DNA from: Effrenium voratum
Lineage: Eukaryota > Sar > Dinophyceae > Suessiales > Symbiodiniaceae
Direction: 5' to 3'
DNA length: 64,000 bases
NCBI GenBank assembly: GCA_963377175.1
Contig: CAUJNA010003246.1
Coordinates: 90,643-154,642 of the forward strand
Each line of letters begins with the position of its first letter. Position 1 is the stretch's first letter. Shown one piece after another: positions 42,950 through 53,362 of the stretch. Below the pieces are notes generated by a model. It was not told where the DNA came from. It ran no database searches and saw nothing but the letters and a program-made list of their open reading frames with translations. The translations under genes were made by a program, and so were the position numbers.

Positions 42950-44290
42950 GCTGGGGATGGTTTATAGTGGTGATTATAGGGAAGGGTGACTTAGGTGACT
43001 ATGGTGATTTAGGTGACTATGATTTAGGTGACACCTTTCTGGGATGCTTTATGGTGGTGATTGTAGGGAAGGACCGAGTTTCCGGGTTGGTCCGCTTTTT
43101 TGGTTCCTTCATTTCGCTTGCGACCAGTAGGCTTGGAGTATGGTTTCCGGGTTTTGACTCCGGAGCACCTCCACCAAGCCACCAATCAAGGGATACCTGT
43201 CCTTCAATTTGGTGGTTGATTGAAACGGTCGATTTCCACTAGTGGCTGTGGCTCACAACATGAATGAACCGGTTTTGGGGATTCCCGAACAAAGGACACC
43301 TTTCTGGGATGGTTTAGAGGGGTGATTCCATTTCTCATTTCCTGCTGAGAACCAGCAAGGTTTCGGTGGTTGTTAAAGGGAAACTAAAGGAAAGCCGAGA
43401 ACCGAGCCCCATTTTGGGAGTAAGGCACTCAACGTCTGGGGCCATCGGTGACATTTTTGCGCTTGAAAAAGGACGAACGAAGAAGACACACAAAATCCTG
43501 GGTTTAGGGTTGAATGAACCTTGACCAAGAATTTGTGTGTGTCTTTTTTGGTAGCTCTTTTTTTGGGCTTCCACAGGGAAAGGAGGGGAGGGCGATTGTT
43601 TTTTGTGGCCTCCCATTTGTAAGGTTTTTCACCCCCCATATGTGGGCAACACACCAGTCAAAACTCGAAGGACGGGATATGAGAAATCGCTTCGGCCCGG
43701 CTTTTTGATTCTTTACCGGGTTTCGGCCCTGGGCCATTTTAGTGCCCGGTGGTGATCTTACGACTCTTTTTTCAGCAACGGTCTTTTTTTTTCGTCATCT
43801 GCGGTAACGGGGACGACATGGGGAGTCACCAAACTGCCGTACCGAAGTGGGGGTTGCTGGCCTGTCAGTTGACGCGATAAATCTTGCCACGTGCCGATCC
43901 AGAGCCAACTCGGGAGCCAACTCGCAGCCTAAGACGTAGCTAGAAGGCAGCAAGGACGATAGGCTCATGGCTCCCCATGCCTGGCAATCAGTGGGAAAGG
44001 GCCGTCAAAGGATGACCCCCCTCCAAGGTTTCCTAAAGTAGGTTGATTGGGGGACCTGCAGAGCGAATCAAGAGGGGGTCTTTGTTTTGGAACAACCTCC
44101 CCACCTTTTGTTTTCCTTCAAAGCACGCTTCCCTTCCGATGCACCCTCCGAAAGAACACCTGTGGCTATGTAGCGAAATCGGGATTTATTTGGACTCCCC
44201 CAACTGTGCTTTCCTTTTCGTTTTCCTTTAAACGTTCAACCCGAAAAGTGCTCCAAGAAAAGCGCTCATGTTAAGACTTTCCCTGTGCTC
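42950..44290. other. Intron stretch, nothing firm
   Basis: GGTGATTATAGGGAAGG-like words repeat at 42962-43075 and again near 43300. No coil-like exon. A short possible exon (PTREPTRSLR) near 43912-43936 is too weak to call. Confidence 0.35.
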
Positions 44291-44291
44291 C

Positions 44292-44490
44292 ATCCTCCGC
44301 CAAAACACACACAAAAAAGACAACAAAATCAGCAAAAACAGCAATATCAAGAAAACCGAAACAACACAAAGCGAAAGAACACAAAATCAAAACAAGAAAC
44401 AGAAATTAAAAGCAAAAAACAAGCAAACAACGAAACGAAACAACACAACACAAAAGAGAACACACAATCAACGCAAGCAACAAACAATAC
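44292..44490 (+). repeat. A-rich low-complexity tract
   Basis: AACAAAA/CAAAACA/GAAACAA words over about 200 bases; Lys/Gln/Asn-rich frames here are artefacts. It ends next to E34. Confidence 0.85.
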
Positions 44491-44507
44491 GTAGCTGAAC
44501 TTTCGAG

Positions 44508-44610
44508 GAGAAGCAGGAGGTGCTGGACGCTCTGGCGGCGGTGTGTTCGGACATCGAATCTTTGAGGCTGGATGCGATCCGAGAGGAAGCGGTCGATCTC
44601 AGAAGTCTTG
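44508..44610 (+). CDS. E34: candidate coding exon, coiled-coil
   Basis: Preceded by CTTTCGAG and followed by GTGGCA. It reads EKQEVLDALAAVCSDIESLR then LDAIREEAVDLRSL, ending one base into a codon. One of the clearest helices in the window. It fits E35, and joins an upstream exon ending on a codon boundary. A nearby island at 44731-44806 (GGVRPQKSCDQCERCREN or EAFDLKSRAISARDAG) may be a further or alternative exon. Confidence 0.65.
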
Positions 44611-44817
44611 GTGGCATGGGCTTGCCATCCGGTTCCTTTGCCTTTTCTTTTTTTTAGACTTTCAGTTGGTTTAGCGGGTTGTCAAAATGGTTTTTTAGCA
44701 TTTTAGACTTTTAGTGTTTAGTGCTTTTAGATGATCTGGGAGGCGTTCGACCTCAAAAGTCGTGCGATCAGTGCGAGAGATGCAGGGAAAATGAAGCATG
44801 GCTGTGGTTGTCAAAGC

Positions 44818-44925
44818 CGTTTTGGATCCCATTTTGGTTGGTAGGTGAATTCACCACCCATTGTAGAACCGATTTCAGTGGGTGGATTGGGATGTTCACT
44901 GGTACGTCCATGGCCAAATCTTGCG
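44818..44925 (+). mobile_element. Repeat family F, copy F4
   Basis: GGATCCCATTTTGG, TTCACCACCCATTGTAGAACC, TTTCAGTGGG and GGGATGTTCACTGG then CCATGGCC; the left half is rearranged relative to F3. Confidence 0.55.
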
Positions 44926-45230
44926 ATCGGAATGAGACATGGAATGACCCGAAAAGAAACCATCCAACTGGTGGTGTCCTTTGTTCACGAATCCCCCAAA
45001 GCCGTTTCATTCCATTTCTCATTCGCCTAGCGCACCAGCACGAGATAGGGGAATCGACCCGAAGTTGGGTGGTTTCCCTACTTTTTCCCTGTTTCCCTGA
45101 AAAAGCCATATAAGAAGGCTTAAAGAAAGACAGACCCATGTGAAGTTGGGTCAAGATGCTTGCTATGGCTGTCTCGGTAAAAATCAACAAGTCACTTTTG
45201 ACCGTGGCTTTTCTCAGGAAATCTTAGGTT

Positions 45231-45358
45231 CTAGGGTTTGATTCCCCATTCTTTTCAACCATCATTCTTTTCAAAGACCGGCCGTTTTCCATTGTTTTCT
45301 TGAGGTTTTTTAGAAAGAAGGATCCCGTGGAAAGAATGGGGAAGGTACCCCCCTAGAT
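45231..45358 (-). mobile_element. Repeat family D, copy D3, inverted
   Basis: Family D in reverse orientation: CTAGGGTTTGATTCC ... GAAAGAATGGGGAAGGTACCCCCCTAG. The two ends are short inverted repeats (CTAGGG / CCCTAG). Confidence 0.75.
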
Positions 45359-45833
45359 AGGTTTGTCCTCATCAGGAAGCCCTAGCTTCGTCCTGTCCTG
45401 TCGGCAATGTGGGCCTGTGTAGCTCGCTCTTGGCCTGGCTCAAAATGGAACCCAGCAACATCCGTGCGTTTTTTGAGGGTACCTTTTTTTGGGTGGAGCC
45501 AAAAGGGAAACCAAAAGGAGGCCACCCATTTTTTTGGTCCCCCAATTTTGGACACAAATGTTCGTGAACGTTTGACTGACTCCCATTTGGTGTTTTGGAT
45601 TGGTGTTTTTGGGGTTTTGAAGCCCGGGTTCTCGTACAGATGGGAACCACTCCTCGAGTCGCCACCAATCCAAGCCACCAACTGGTAAGCTGAAATTCGA
45701 GGTAAGTGGACACCATTTTTTTGGGAGGGGTATTTCTCTTTTTGTTTTTTTGTTTTTTTTTTGTTCGCTTTTGGCTTTTCGGTCTTTGGCGACGAACTCG
45801 ATTCGCGCGGCATTTTTCCCGATTTCGACCTAG

Positions 45834-45886
45834 AGCTGAGAAATTTTCGGCACGCCGACCCGCTGGAAGGTCTATTTTGGCGGCAA
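45834..45886 (+). CDS. E35: candidate coding exon
   Basis: Preceded by TTTTTCCCGATTTCGACCTAG, a pyrimidine-rich acceptor, and followed by GTGGTG. After two bases it reads LRNFRHADPLEGLFWRQ to a codon boundary. The frame is open further upstream too (FGDELDSRGIFPDFDLE), so the start could be earlier. It fits E34 and E36. The 279-residue Lys-rich minus-strand frame across this region is low complexity and rejected. Confidence 0.5.
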
Positions 45887-45970
45887 GTGGTGTTTTGGTT
45901 TGGCTTAAAAGGAAGACTAAAGGGAAAACCAGCGTTTAAAGCAACTAAGGGAACACTAAAGGGTCCCCCA

Positions 45971-45971
45971 G

Positions 45972-45998
<27 letters not shown>
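45971..45998 (+). repeat. Poly-T run
   Basis: About 23 T in a row followed by AAATAG. Confidence 0.95.
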
Positions 45999-46004
<6 letters not shown>

Positions 46005-46196
46005 ACTCATTTTTGGGCTTTCCCAAAGGTCTAAATGGTTGCAATGACCCCAACACCCCCTCCCCCCCCCTTTTGGGCAGTTTTGGCCCGTGATTGGATT
46101 GCTTTTGAAACCGCATCGCGCGCCAGGAAACGCCAGAAGGCGGGAGGGTCATGGTGCAGTGTGGATGCCTTTGGAGGGTCTCGTTGAGGTGGATGG

Positions 46197-46256
46197 TGTA
46201 CACGCACGCACACACACACACACAGATTCATTCATTCACTCACACACACACACATG
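46197..46256 (+). repeat. (CA)n repeat
   Basis: CACGCACACACACACAC and CTCACACACACACACAC separated by ATTCATTCATT. Confidence 0.95.
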
Positions 46257-46407
46257 ATGTTGTTCTGCTGCTTCTTCCTCGAGACACTTGCCGGACCCTT
46301 CCCACTTTTCCACAAGAGAGGTCTAATTTATGCCCAACACTGAGGATGCTTCCCAGTTTTTTGCCCTCTCCCCCCCGCCTCCCCCGCTCGCGTCTTGTGC
46401 TCAAGAG

Positions 46408-46491
46408 GAGTTCGAGGGGGAGAAGATGGTGGACTGCGTCAAAGAGCTTCAGGATCCCCGGATCCCCGGGCTTCGTCTTTTGCTCATCGCG
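46408..46491 (+). CDS. E36: candidate coding exon, coiled-coil start
   Basis: Preceded by GTGCTCAAGAG and followed by GTTTGG. It reads EFEGEKMVDCVKELQDPRIP then GLRLLLIA, 28 complete codons. It fits E35 and E37. The frame stays open to element B7, whose start is also a possible donor. Confidence 0.55.
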
Positions 46492-46526
46492 GTTTGGGAG
46501 TTGAAGCCCTGGTTCTTGTGGAGCTC

Positions 46527-46650
46527 TGGTCCCCCAGCGAATGGTGCCCTCTTACCAACCCCTTTTTTGGTTGGGAGGGTTCCCTTCTCTAAAATAGACG
46601 ACAGAGAAAAGTTGGTACCCTTATTCTGACCTCTCTACTGGAGGACGTAG
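46527..46650 (+). mobile_element. TIR element family B, copy B7
   Basis: GGTCCCCCAGCGAATGGTGCCC to CTCTACTGGAGGACGTAG, 124 bases; core ACCAACCCCTTTTTTGGTTGGG. Flanks GAGCTCTG / AGAGCTAT share GAGCT, a possible decayed target duplication. Confidence 0.82.
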
Positions 46651-46842
46651 TAGAGCTATTGCACCCTTGCTTGAACCTTTCGCTAACAAGCTGGCTCCCA
46701 TCTTTAATCTAGAGCCCAAAGCGCTTCTTGGTTTCACCTCAGCGTTTTTTGTTTGTTTGCCAACCCACGAAACGAAAAGCTGCTTGCGGGATGCGAGCAC
46801 CACCAAAGTCAAAATGTCGAGCCCAGATTTTGAAAGCCTTGG

Positions 46843-46880
46843 CCTATATATATATATATACATAAAAAAAAAAAGTAAAT
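46843..46880. repeat. (TA)n and poly-A run
   Basis: TATATATATATATATA followed by an A-run. It forms the end of the antisense relic's open frame. Confidence 0.9.
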
Positions 46881-47560
46881 AGTGGAATCTTGCCGGAAAC
46901 CGTCGGGCTCCTCAGCACGGCTTCCCCGAACAGGCCATGGTGCTGCAACGAACCTCTGAAGGCTTGGCGCAGGATAGCGTGGTGCTCAAGCCAACGCGAG
47001 TCCACCTTGTCAAACATGCGCTCCAGGCCGGGGCTGGCGCTGCGCATCACCCTCTCTGCCGCCTGCAAAGCCTCCCGTAGCGTCATCATTGGCTTCACAG
47101 TGTAGCGGAAGCCGCACAGTGCACCCTCGATGAGCCCCCGCAGTTTCTCCGGCTCATCCGGCCAGTAGATGAACAGCCCGTCGTGCTCGAAAGCCAGTAC
47201 GGGTGCGTTGTGATGCTCTTCCAGGACCAGCACAACCTTGTCAATCAGCTCCTTCTCCCGTGCAGTGTTGAGGGCGTATTGCAAATACTCCACGGGGCGT
47301 GCCGTCCGTTGCCGCAGCTTGGCAAGTAGCTGGGCGTGGTTCTGGCAATCAGCCCGCCGTATGGCAGCCATCTTTGCTGCGAACCGTTCGGCAAACTGCT
47401 CTGTCGCAAAATCCCCGAGTCAGTGGGTGCGCTTCCAGGCCAAGATTGACCCGCCGTACAGAAGACGCGGAAGAGCTGCTTGGCCACGGTTCGGTCCGCA
47501 TGTGTGTCGCGGAGGATGCGCTCCCTCCTGGAAGGGTTCCCCCAATGACCTGATTTCCCC
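46880..47560 (-). pseudogene. Antisense broken gene with polymerase-like motifs
   Basis: Minus strand, intron E36-E37. An intact 3' part of about 165 residues reads AKLRQRTARPVEYLQYALNT, VLVLEEHHNAPVLAFEHDGL and LEHHAILRQAFRG, codon-like throughout. Upstream in the same frame is LLYGGSILAWKRTH, then an in-frame TGA, and one frameshift further up lies RILRDTHADRTVAKQLF. The order R...K-x-L-f...YGG then hydrophobic-EHDG resembles motifs B and C of template-dependent polymerases (family-A-like K...YG and HD). This is a motif-level guess. The gene is disabled by at least one stop and one shift. High GC and good codon structure suggest it was a real gene of a mobile or viral-like element before decay. 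Confidence 0.55.
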
Positions 47561-47711
47561 CAATGATCCTTTGACAACCTGGTTATGAATCCTGGGTTGC
47601 CCGCGACCATGTCGGTCGACATGGAGGTGGGCCTTGATGACGCCATTGCTGGAAGAAAGGGCGCCCGCATGATCCATCTCTCTGGAGGGTCAACATGGGC
47701 ATGTCGACATC

Positions 47712-47730
47712 GGCGCGCGCGCGCGCGGAC
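47712..47730. repeat. (GC)n run
   Basis: CGGCGCGCGCGCGCGCGGAC: potential Z-DNA-forming purine-pyrimidine alternation. Confidence 0.8.
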
Positions 47731-47855
47731 CACAAGAAAAAGTGTCGGTTGTTTGGTTTCCCAACGTAAACTTCCCCCCTCCCCCCCCACACAGTGGGTG
47801 CAGGGCGCCTCAAAGAAACCGCCGGGTTTCTGCGCCGAAGATCTTTTCGGGGCAG

Positions 47856-47950
47856 GAGCCGCTGCAGCAGGCGCTGTCGGCGCTGCGCAGCGACCTGGCG
47901 CGGATCTCCGGGGAGGTCCTGGAGGGGCAAAGGCAGCAGGCCGCCGGGGG
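47856..47950 (+). CDS. E37: candidate coding exon, coiled-coil
   Basis: Preceded by CGGGGCAG and followed by GTGGGG. It reads EPLQQALSALRSDLARISGE then VLEGQRQQAAG and ends two bases into a codon, fitting E38 (one leading base). Regular Leu/Ala spacing is typical of a coiled coil. Strong call. Confidence 0.65.
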
Positions 47951-48062
47951 GTGGGGTGGGGTGGGGGTATCGTTTTTTTTTTTTTTTAATGTGGGTAGGG
48001 GGAGGGGAGAGCTTTTTTCTTGGGGGGGGGGCAAGAGAGGTGGGGGGGGGGTGAGAAAAAGG
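47948..48062 (+). repeat. G-rich and T-run low complexity
   Basis: GGGGTGGGGTGGGGG, a T run, then GGGGGGGG tracts. Possible G-quadruplex-forming sequence just after E37. Confidence 0.75.
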
Positions 48063-48407
48063 TCTGGGGCAACAGAGTTTTGCAACACAATTTTGGATGC
48101 ATTCTTGCCGGACGCACCGCTTTTCCGTGATGGAGATCAACCAGAGGTAAAGCGAGCGCACCCCGGATGACGCTTCCCTACTTAGAGACTCAATCTTGGC
48201 GCAGCGTCGCAATCTTTCGGCAGTTTCGGGTTATAGAAATGAAGGACCACTTTTTGAGGGGCCCGAGTTGGCTGTCCTGGGACACAACCTATCTGTCCCC
48301 AGCCTCAGGGACAAGCCACTGCGTCCCTGGGAGCCCCAAGCTCCAATTTGGGTTCGGTGTGCAGGTTTCGAGCACTCGGGGCTTTCTTTGGCGGGCTTTG
48401 CCGTAGG

Positions 48408-48530
48408 TTGACCAACCCCCTGTTCATTAGCATGTGGGTGTCCCTGGTTTTAGTGCGGATTCAGACCACTTTTGGAGGGACCCACAAACATGAACTGGGG
48501 TTCATGAATCCCGGGTCACCACTACCACAG
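48408..48530 (+). mobile_element. Repeat family E, copy 2
   Basis: AACCCCCTGTTCATTAG, GTGGGTGTCCC, TTTTAGTGCGGATTCAGACC, ACTTTTGGAGGGACCC and CCCGGGTCACCA. Its right end runs into ACTACCACAG, the acceptor of E38, so the element may have supplied the splice site. Confidence 0.6.
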
Positions 48531-48604
48531 CTGGCACGGCGAATGGCGTCGCAGTCGCCAGGCCTGCCTGCGGGGCGCGGTGGAGCAAACCCTTAGGCCG
48601 GCTG
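48531..48604 (+). CDS. E38: candidate coding exon
   Basis: Preceded by CACTACCACAG, a good acceptor at the edge of a family E element, and followed by GTGGCA. After one base it reads WHGEWRRSRQACLRGAVEQT then LRPA and ends one base into a codon. An earlier donor GTGGAG after LRGA would end on a boundary. Phase fits E37. Confidence 0.55.
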
Positions 48605-49320
48605 GTGGCATTCTGCAGGCCTTAGGGAGGCCATTTTCCTCACTTCCTGAGTTGAACTTGACACTTTTTGGGGTTTGGATCATTTTGGCAAATATAAAGT
48701 CTGGGCCTTTGTTGGGCCATCCACTCAGGCGAGTTTCCTGAAAATGGTTGAGTTGTGAGACTGATCCGCCCAAGTGGCAGGAACTTTTCTCCCCTAGGTT
48801 GGCCCGAGGCTGGAGACGAGTCTCGTGAAATCCTAGCCGCCCCCCATGAAGAAATGTTATGGTTTCATGGAAGACGTCTATTCCTAGGGTCCCACAAATC
48901 CCCTCTTTCTTGAGGAAAAGGTCGAGGGAAAGCCGTCGAAAGTGAGCAAGTAGTCAGCTTGGGTGTTGCAGAGTGGGTCTCGCAGGCTTTGCGCAAATTG
49001 CTTGAACGCCCTGACAATGGACCCTTTTCACATTTTTGTTGACCTCCCCTCATTTCAAGCATGAGTCGGTGAGACGCACAATTCGTGGCACGACGGAAGG
49101 GGGAGGGAGGGTGGGGGCGAAACGCACGACGCAAGTTCAAGCTGAACCGGGAAGTTGAGGCGGGGGCTAGGCTACATTTCACATGTTGCTGGAAAGGCGA
49201 ACCATGTATATATATATATGATTCCCTTGTTAAGTTTTCTTTATAGAAAGGATGCCGTTTTTAGATTGATATTTGAAAACAGTCAATTTGACTTGTAATT
49301 GAACTGCAATCATAATCTAA
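48605..49320. other. Intron stretch, nothing recognised
   Basis: Mixed sequence with no exon-like island; a short TA run at 49206-49219. Confidence 0.35.
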
Positions 49321-49324
49321 TGTG

Positions 49325-49700
49325 GTATAAGGAGCTTGAGCAGGAGTTGTTTAAGGAGCCTTGGAGGGAGCTTTACAAGGAGCTTTAACAGGAGTTGTAT
49401 ATGGAGCCTTATCAAAGGAACATAAGGAGAGAAGGAGTCGTGCAAGGGAGCTTTTTGAAGAGCTTGATGAGGAGCTCCATAAGAAGTTGTTTTTGCAGCT
49501 TAAGAATTGCGAGCCTTGTTTGACTAAGGAGCCTTAAAAGGAGCTGCACAAGGAGCTTCAACAATCTGTCTTACAAGCAGCTTTACAAGGAGCCTTGTCT
49601 TATGAGGAGCTTATAAGGAGTTTTCTATGGAGCTTCAGAATGAGCCTTAGACCTTGTAAGGAGCCCTTAAACGAGCTTGATAACAGCTTGGGTCAAGAAT
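49325..49700 (+). repeat. Degenerate AAGGAGC repeat array
   Basis: Many loosely spaced copies of AAGGAGCTT, AGGAGTTGT and GGAGCCTT in about 370 bases, every 12-25 bases. An old, highly diverged minisatellite. Confidence 0.85.
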
Positions 49701-49744
49701 TGAAAAGGCAAGTGTTGAATTCTAATTTGGCACCGAACATCTAG

Positions 49745-50553
49745 TTCACTGGTCACAACCCTTCACACATGGCAGTGCCAAACCTGCCCAAGCAGGGATA
49801 AGCTAAAAAACAAGAAAAAAACGAGGGAACACACAAATAAATACCTCGACAAGACCAAACAACCAAAAACCAAAACTCTGCGGGGTAGTTTTGGTTTTGC
49901 CATTTGTTTTTTGGTTTTCTCAAGTCTTTTTTGGCTTCCCCCAGTCGTTTTGTGCAAACACCAAGCCGCCTCGATAGTTTTTCGATTTTTCGATGGAACG
50001 CCACGAGCAACACACAGTTGGCAAAACCAACACTTCTCAGAGTTGTTTCTTTGTTTGCTTTGTCGAGTTCTTTTATTTTCGGTGTTCCCTCAAGAACTTC
50101 AAAAAACCAACAAGGCATCAATGTATTTTACTCTCTAGTTGTTTTTTCCTTATGGATGATATTTTTCGATGTTGTGCTTCATCGTCCGCACATAAACTGC
50201 AAGAAATGCAAGACACCGGCTTTTTCGGTTTTCTTTTTGTTTGTGAAGTGAACAAGGCAAACATTTCATATATATATATAATAGTATATTTATGCAGTGA
50301 TTCATGTCTAACAGCCCAACTCCAATCATAAGGTGAGTCCGCCACGCAGCGATTTGCCTCCAGGTCTCCGTTTTGCCCCCCCGAGAGGTGAGGCAACACA
50401 GCATATGGCCCTCATATGGCCGTTGCTGTCAAAATCGGGTATCCTCACAATGGAACCAACAAAAAATCGGTACCCCAAAGGGGTTGCCCTGGTAAATGGA
50501 ATCGAGGACTCAAACCCGTGTCTCTTTTTTTAATGGTGGTTTAATCTTGACCC
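49745..50553. other. Intron stretch, no exon
   Basis: Both strands are open in places (frames rich in Phe/Ser/Leu) because of T-rich sequence; TA run at 50267-50285. A family F-like fragment (TTAATCTTGACCCATAG) precedes element A3. Confidence 0.35.
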
Positions 50554-50561
50554 ATAGCCAT

Positions 50562-50692
50562 ACTGTGGATGGACGAAGTCCTGCACCATTTTGAAATCAT
50601 GAGAAACCATTGCTTGTTGGTATTTACAGGGCAATCATTCTCCCAGGGTTTCTTAGGTGGTGCGTTGGATGGATTTCGCAACCATCCACAGT
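50562..50692 (+). mobile_element. TIR element family A, copy A3
   Basis: 131 bases: ACTGTGGATGGACGAAGTCC to GGATTTCGCAACCATCCACAGT. Flanks ATAGCCAT (50554-50561) and ATGGCCAC (50693-50700) match at six of eight positions, a decayed 8-base duplication. The left end resembles A2 and the right end A1, so ends vary independently. Confidence 0.9.
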
Positions 50693-50720
50693 ATGGCCAC
50701 TGGAATACGAAAGGCCGCAG

Positions 50721-50755
50721 AATTGCCGAGTCGTTGCCAGGAACGAGCTCCAGAG
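50721..50755 (+). CDS. E39: candidate coding exon, frame and end uncertain
   Basis: Begins 28 bases after element A3, after AAAGGCCGCAG. With E38 as called the frame is LPSRCQERAPE and the donor GTTCGT. With the shorter E38 it is NCRVVARNELQRF and the donor GTGATG at 50760. A third reading runs on as a coil (VMEELQAAQHCARDS) to a TAG. All are protein-like; only one can be right. The second frame stays open to 50966. Confidence 0.4.
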
Positions 50756-51282
50756 GTTCGTGATGGAAGAGCTTCAGGCAGCGCAGCATTGCGCAAGGGA
50801 CTCCTAGTGCAGGGTTTCACGTTCGCGTCCTTTCCCCAAACACGGCTCAGAGGTTCTTCTTTGGTCACAGCAATCTTGGAAGCTACCGACTGTGAGCCTT
50901 CCCATGCCATTGGGGACATGTTGAAACATGCCGAGATCTATTGGCCTTGCCGCAACCAGATCCTATGACAGAGAAAACTCGCCCAAGGACAAACGCGGGA
51001 GCTGAAAGCGGGCCTCCATTCGTGATTCCATTGAGAGTCTCAGCTATTCCACCCGGAGCAGAAGGTCAGGTTTGACAAGTGGCCAAACATCGGCCCCGTT
51101 TCGACCCTTGCGGGAAGGTTGGCCTCCCATGTTGGTCAGCCCACCTGTCGACCAATGTGAGGTCTGTTGGATCTCCACAATGGGTTGATTAAGACCCAAT
51201 GACGTTGTTGGGCGACGTGATGATCCTCGTTCCCCCCCTTTTTGATTTTTCGGGGCATCGTGGCTTGGGTTTTCACCTACAG

Positions 51283-51339
51283 CAACAGGTGCGGCGCTTG
51301 AACGAGCTCGAGTCCCTTCAATCCGAGGCAGGTCCACGT
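51283..51339 (+). CDS. E40: candidate coding exon, coiled-coil, consensus donor
   Basis: Preceded by TTTTCACCTACAG and followed by GTGAGT: both sites are excellent. Nineteen complete codons read QQVRRLNELESLQSEAGPR, a clear coiled coil. Best-supported exon in the window. Phase fits E39 and E41. The frame at 51440-51600 (DPLLSDLEKEADKQTSHFGP) may be another, unplaced exon. Confidence 0.75.
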
Positions 51340-51856
51340 GTGAGTGCCCAGTCCATGCTTTTGAGTCGTGCTTCGCTGCTTCGCTGCTTGGCTTGGCTGT
51401 CTGCGAAACCAGAAGGACCTCAAGTAATTCAGAAGCACCCATGTGCGTGGCTGAGAAAAGGGACCCCCTGTTGAGCGACCTTGAAAAAGAGGCCGACAAA
51501 CAAACCAGCCATTTTGGACCGCGCAAACTTCGCATTACTCTGGAGGACCCATACCAATCAGAGGAATCTCCTTTAGATGACTCATTTCGTCACTATATTA
51601 GCCCATTGGCCATGTTAGCTGGTTCTACCACCTGATGGAAGAAGGTGCTACAGAATATAATGGCAATGGCCACTACCTGAGTGAAGAAGGTTATATTATA
51701 GAATCAATATGGCCTACACAAAAATCTTTAAACAAAGCCATGGTGCTACAGACAATCATGGCCCACATACACATCTTTTATCGCGGTCTTAGAACCACGC
51801 AGGGGTTGGGGAACTGCTCGGGTGCTGCTGGGGTGCTGCTCGGCTCACCGCTCGAG

Positions 51857-51958
51857 GACAGCCGGCACCGCGGAGACATCGAGGCCCTGCGCGGTCAGCA
51901 GAACGCCGCGCTGGAGGCGGCCCTCCGTGCATCGGCGGCCCGGAAGGGGCCAGGGGCC
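51857..51958 (+). CDS. E41: candidate coding exon, coiled-coil
   Basis: Preceded by ACCGCTCGAG and followed by GTGGGG. It reads DSRHRGDIEALRGQQNAALE then AALRASAARKGPGA, 34 complete codons. Strongly helix-like; the minus-strand frames are poor. It is followed 26 bases later by element C5. Confidence 0.65.
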
Positions 51959-51984
51959 GTGGGGTCTCCTGCCTGCTTTGTACA

Positions 51985-52095
51985 TGGTTGTTGTTGGGAA
52001 ACATTTGAAGCATTTTTTGCTGATTGTGGTTGAGTGGTTGAAATCCAACCACTTAACTGCTGAAATTTGAGATTTTTTGCTCCCCGAACCCAACC
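51985..52095 (+). mobile_element. TIR element family C, copy C5
   Basis: TGGTTGTTGTTGGGAAACATTTG to CCCCGAACCCAACCG, 111 bases; right end degenerate (CCAACGTCAACCA lost). Core GATTGTGGTTGAGTGGTTG kept. Confidence 0.75.
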
Positions 52096-53362
52096 GTGGA
52101 CCCCATATTACTTGGTGGCTAAAAGGCCATCCGGTTGCTTATCCTTTTGGGCTTGTAGTGAAGTCACCCTTTGCTGAAATGAATATTTTTTGATAATTCC
52201 CCTGTTGGGTTTAAAGGGAATCGATTTCACTACATGAAATATGTTTACTTTTTTCCCGGGGTGTTAACCAAGTGGAAGCAAGGTGGACCCCATATGCATC
52301 AAGCCCAGTTTATCCAACAAAAAGGCAATCATGTTGACTTCTGAATGTGGACTTCCCGCAACCAACCAGTTGATTGATAGGATGTCCCTGGATTTCCTGG
52401 GGAATCACCTAGCAAGCAACCAGTTAATTAATAGGGTGTTGTTGGGTGAAATGTGGGAATCAGACCGCTTTTGGAGGGGCCCAAAACTGAACAACTACAC
52501 CCCATATTGGCAAAAGGGTTTATTGCTCCATGGCCAACATTAGCGAGCTCAAGGATTTCTGGGGGTAACAACGAGCGAAAGCCATGGCAAAGATCCTTTA
52601 CTTGGGGATCCCTGGATCCGATTCTTATCGTAGGCTCATGCCTTTTGGTTTTCCTTGTGGTTTCCCAAACCAAAATCCCAAAACGGGTACGCTGAAAAAA
52701 GCGGAAGGCCCATATGGCGGTGAGCTTTATTTCAACCACCTCACCAAGACCTCTTGATCTCCACCTCAAAGGTGTCCACTCGCTTCTCCTAATTAGAACT
52801 AGTACCCTATTCCTAGTAGGGGTGTAGGTGACAAAAAGATAATGTCATGTAAACAGAGTGGGGGGTGTAGGCTAGTAGGTGACAAAGAGAATATGACATG
52901 GTGCTGTAGGTGACGAACATAATGGTGCCATTGTGCTTTTCCATGTTTTTTTTTGGCTCGGAGTGTTTTTTCTTCGGATCCCGCTGGCTGTTCGAATGGT
53001 TCTTTGCTTGCTCGGTTTGGGAGTGAACACCTGTCTCGGTGCTTTCTGAATTGGAGGTAACTACTTGGGTATTTCGAAGTGTGTCTGCGCGTGCGTCTGT
53101 GTTTTGTTGGATAGGTGTTCCAATCTCAGATCATTGCAAACAATTCGCGCCTCGTCAAAGCAAAGAGAACGCGGACACCCGCAACAAAAATCCGACTCCT
53201 TGGCGCGATAAAAAAGGAGAAAACAAAACTCGTTTCTCCCCCCCCCCCCCCAAAAAAAAAAACACACACACAGAAACTCGTTTCTGCCCTCTCAAACGCC
53301 TCGTGTTGAACTCCCCCAAAAGCGGCTCCGCTGCGGCGCGAGCGTCTCCCGGATTCGGCGAG
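52096..53362. other. Intron stretch with diverged family E fragment
   Basis: Around 52417-52545 the words GTTAATTAATAGGG, CCGCTTTTGGAGGGG and GGGTTTATTGC indicate a diverged family E copy. GTAGGTGACAAA recurs at 52826, 52877 and 52907 (about 50 and 30 bases apart). A C11A10 run lies at 53239. No exon was called. Confidence 0.4.

Noticed and set aside
45382..46221. 279-codon minus-strand frame
   Set aside because: Lys/Pro/Ser-rich low complexity arising from T- and C-rich tracts; it overlaps a better + strand exon (E35).
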